Both the position numbers and the translations under genes were made by a program. This document shows, in pieces, positions 60,947-64,000 of a DNA stretch of 64,000 nt. The stretch covers positions 4,650,001 to 4,714,000 of the forward strand of contig JADLSH010000190.1 in the NCBI GenBank assembly GCA_016169945.1. The letters are read 5' to 3'. Origin of the DNA: Trachythela sp. YZ-2020 (Eukaryota; Cnidaria; Anthozoa; Malacalcyonacea; Clavulariidae). The notes beneath the pieces were generated by a model, which saw only the letters and a list, made by a program, of their open reading frames with translations, did no database searches and was not told the DNA's origin. Each line of letters begins with the position of its first letter. Position 1 is the first letter of the stretch.

Positions 60947-63900
60947 GTAAGTAAAATAATTAAAATTCCGTTATTTGAATGCAAAATTAATGGTGAAATG
61001 CATTGAAATGACTAATAAATGCACTTTTGGGCATTGCCCGCCATAATTGTAGTGGGTTAATGATTAATTTTGTGAAGAAATCCTCCTTTGCTATTACCAT
61101 CATCATCAAATTTCTCTATCATTGTAAATATAGTAAAACAGAATGCCAATACACAATATTTTGCAAAAATCATGGCTGCTGTTTTCAAATTTCTTGTAGG
61201 GATTATAATCTACAGACTATAGACTACAGACATTAAGACTGTAGTGGGGGTCCAAAGTGCAGGCAGCATTATAGGTTAAGCTTGTAATACAAGGCTCTCT
61301 CAGTATTCTTAGGGCCTGTTTATATGATCCCGGCTACGCAGGGTGGGACGTTGTCATCCCGTCTAGCCGGGAAACTTGCCTAGACGGGATGGCGTGTTTA
61401 TATGGACAAAATACATTGCCGGGATGAAACCAGTTAAGTGCTTGACTTCATATTTTCTTGCAGAAAAGGGATTTACGCATGCTCATAAGAAAAGTTCATC
61501 CCAGCTAGGCGGGATAAAGTGTTTATATGGCAACAGATGCCAGGATCCCGTCTAGGCGGGATAGAAGCGGGATCACATAAACACTCAATAGAGTTTCTAT
61601 TATAAGCGGGATCTCAGCAACTGTCCCGTCCCACACGTTACATCATTCCCACCACATTAGATGAATTTGACAAAGGATTTTGCTTGTTTGCAATTCAAAT
61701 TTCATCCAAAATTTTGATTTCATAAAAAAATCTCTTTGTTTATAAACCCTAATTGAGATTGGTTACACGCCACCTAATAGAGGGGGTATTGGGGGGGGGG
61801 CTACCAATCCTGAAGCATGAAAAATAATATTCAATAATCCTGAAGCACGAAAAATAAAAGAAGGAAGTGCCAAAGAAAGGGGAAAAATTATTTGTAGTCT
61901 ATAACCTGCAGTCATCCTATCTAAAAGTCTTTTACGTCTCACATGCTATTCTTTACGGTTTTCAAATTTTGTTGAAAACGGAAAACGAATATTGAATAAA
62001 CCGCAGACACGATGCACGCCATCAAAACATGTTTAATAAAAAGCTGACGAAACAAAGAACGAGTTATAAAATTAGCTCGATATACGAACCACGAAAATAC
62101 CCCATTACTCCCCTCCTAATATCATACATGATATGTCATATGCATTATACATTGCATATTATACATGTTATACATAGCGCATCATATATCATAAGTTTAG
62201 TTCATGTATGTATGTACTTGATACATACCTGCATAAGATGTGTGTCCAGATTTGTTGCAAAATTTGAGGTCAAAGGATCAACTGTGTTATCTAGAGTCCA
62301 TGCGTGGCTTATTTTATGAACAATATTTTTGCCACTACGGTCTTACTACGCGTAGTTAGCGTAGTAGCTGCAGGATTCTGGTACTGTACACTAGCTAGTT
62401 TGGATGCCCAAATTGAGGGCCCAAAATGTGGAGAATAAAACCTTCACAGTTCTAAAGATTTCAACTCAGGATGTTCTAATGGGTCATTCCACATCTCCCC
62501 CACAGCAGACTTGCTCCAATTCTCTCTTTCATTGGCATTCTGTATCAATCCACTATTAGTGTAAATACTTGCGAGATTCAGAAAATCTTGGTTCAAAACT
62601 GAACCGAAACTACCCCACAGAGGAAATGGGAAGTTAACCGGCCCCTTCCCCTTCGGTTGTCCTAGTACTTTTACTATTATCAGAAGTAGATTTTACCCCT
62701 CTCCCTCCCCCCTCTGTGGGGAGAGTAGTGATCATTCCCAAAAAATCTGGATACAAAATCTGGCACTAGTAAGTTTAGGGCACAATACACTGTGGTTCAT
62801 AGCTGCTTTCCCCTTGATGAGTAAACTGTTTGGTGTAAGAAGTAATGCACCAATCATTGGAAAGCCCCCCTTTCCCCTACCGGGACATTTCCGGAAATAG
62901 CGAAGTTTGTTACAGGGCCTTATCTGTTATATTTTATAGTCTTGGGCATTGAACATGCATGTTAGCTATCCAAAAGATCAAAAATTGGGAAATTTTTAGA
63001 ATAGTTTGTTGAATTTTTAAAAGCGTTATTGGTAGCCCTTCATTTTTGGGTGCCCAGGTAGCAGGGGACTTTAGTCGTGTTATAGACTAGTAAGAATGCC
63101 ATGGGATTGGAATGATTAGGGACAAAAGACAAAACTAACACCCCTGTTCACACCCCCCTGTTCCAGGGTAAGGGGTGCAGGGGCATAATTATACTCAAAA
63201 TCTCTACTTGGCCAGTTTCCAATCTCCCAACATAACGTTCTTTTAAAAAACCAGTATGAAACGTACACCTCTCTAATATGGACAAGGCCGGCAAGAGGGA
63301 GGCAGAGGGGGCAAAATACCTAGGGCCAGGACATTTTAAAATGACCTGGAAAAGCTGTGCAAGAATGATCGTGTCACTTGTCAAGCTTTAATGTGCAGCT
63401 ATTTATTGAATATACTAAATTATACATATAGATCTGAAATAGATCGCATAATAGTATCCTAAAGGTAAAGTGTTTATCCTATGACATAACACATGCTGGA
63501 ACAATATAATTATTAAGAATCTTTTGCAAGAAATTTGCTGGCGAAGGAGGGGCCAGAACACTCCACAGCATTCACATTCCTGGCGAGGGTTCAGTGGGGA
63601 TGGAGCAAAGCAAAGCGCATGGATATGAGACTGAGGGGGCTTGTATTGACCAATCTGCCCAGCCCATCCATTGTTGGGTCTTGCGAGGAATGCCAGCTTT
63701 AAATATGGACACACTGCTGTGTCCCTTCAGTATCTGTATTAGAGAGGCCCTTCTTAATAGGAAAATGTAGGGCAGACTTGAGTACATTGCTGCTTTAAAT
63801 ATACTGTAGTTAAGGTTAAAAATCCCATTATTTATATAACTATTAGCTAAGTTAGGTAGCAAGGTTTGACTTATTTATTTTTCTTCTCCTCATTAGGTTA

Positions 63901-64000
63901 TTCTCGCATTATTCTTGCTTTTGTGTCATTTTACTACATGGCTGATAGCCCAGTGATCTTTACAGTATGTTATCTGCTGAGTGGATTACTGGATGCCTTT
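60907..64000 (+). CDS. CDIPT: Phosphatidylinositol synthase, exons 1-2 (partial gene span)
   Basis: CDP-diacylglycerol-inositol 3-phosphatidyltransferase, an ER membrane enzyme that makes phosphatidylinositol from CDP-diacylglycerol and myo-inositol. Exon 1 gives MTENVFLFVPNLI, then a split Gly. Exon 2 gives YSRIILAFVSFYYMADSPVI, then VCYLLSGLLDAF. This matches the animal CDIPT N-terminus (FLFVPNLIGYaRIv..., YLLSGLLDAF). The window ends just before the CDP-alcohol phosphotransferase motif (DGx2AR), so catalytic residues are not seen. The gene is about 213 aa in vertebrates; about 48 codons are here. Confidence 0.93.
60947..63896. other. CDIPT intron 1
   Basis: 2950 bp. It holds a MITE at 61312-61586, a fragment of the 41920-42470 family near 62500-62600, and a run of (ta/at)catacat words at 62110-62230. 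The minus-strand frames near 63150-63860 show no domain and are not called. Confidence 0.7.
61312..61586. mobile_element. MITE with gggatc / cccgtctagccggg arms
   Basis: Ends gcctgtttatatgatcccgg and gcgggatcacataaacactc are inverted. Internal tcccgtctag(c/g)cggg words pair with each other. 275 bp, no coding capacity. Confidence 0.7.
63897..64000 (+). CDS. CDIPT: CDIPT exon 2 (cut by window end)
   Basis: The acceptor is ttcttctcctcattag. 104 nt in frame with exon 1, ending on a codon boundary at the window edge (SGLLDAF). The catalytic motif should follow immediately. Confidence 0.93.

Overview
The window is metazoan nuclear DNA, most likely from an invertebrate and probably an anthozoan cnidarian. 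It is AT-rich, genes are split by 0.1-3.5 kb introns, and introns are full of tRNA-derived SINEs, short inverted-repeat (MITE/foldback) elements and microsatellites. No bacterial, viral or phage gene is visible. The cnidarian guess rests on repeat style and the lineage-specific look of one membrane protein, so it is an inference.

Three genes lie on the minus strand and one on the plus strand, all rebuilt here from splice signals and reading-frame continuity. (1) A 14-exon coiled-coil gene (18976 down to 1731, about 665 aa) of unknown name. It has a long coiled coil, a Cys-rich segment and a second short coiled coil. (2) A 26-exon gene (60484 down to 21475, 2344 aa) for a RIM-binding protein (RIM-BP/TSPOAP1 family), the active-zone scaffold linking Ca2+ channels to RIM. 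The domain order is canonical: N-terminal coiled coils, SH3-I, three FN3, a very long acidic Ser/Glu-rich linker, SH3-II, SH3-III and a short Lys-rich tail. All 25 introns keep frame. (3) A single-exon 844-aa multipass membrane protein with an Asn/Asp-rich low-complexity loop, nested on the same strand in RIM-BP intron 3. (4) The first two exons (the second cut by the window end) of CDIPT, phosphatidylinositol synthase, on the plus strand. Its ATG is 422 bp from the RIM-BP ATG, so the two genes share a divergent promoter region.

Region by region: 1-18976 is the coiled-coil gene with its transposon-filled introns. 18977-21474 is intergenic. 21475-60484 is RIM-BP with the nested gene at 50542-53076. 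60485-60906 is the divergent promoter interval, and 60907-64000 is the start of CDIPT.

The repeat layer is informative. Several elements can be dated or classified from within the window, because target-site duplications and paralogous empty sites are both present. These include three hAT-like elements, two PIF/Harbinger-like elements with 3-bp TSDs, an inverted SINE dimer with a 14-bp TSD, and nested MITEs. I found no convincing undescribed multi-gene system. The most unusual protein is the nested Asn-rich membrane protein.
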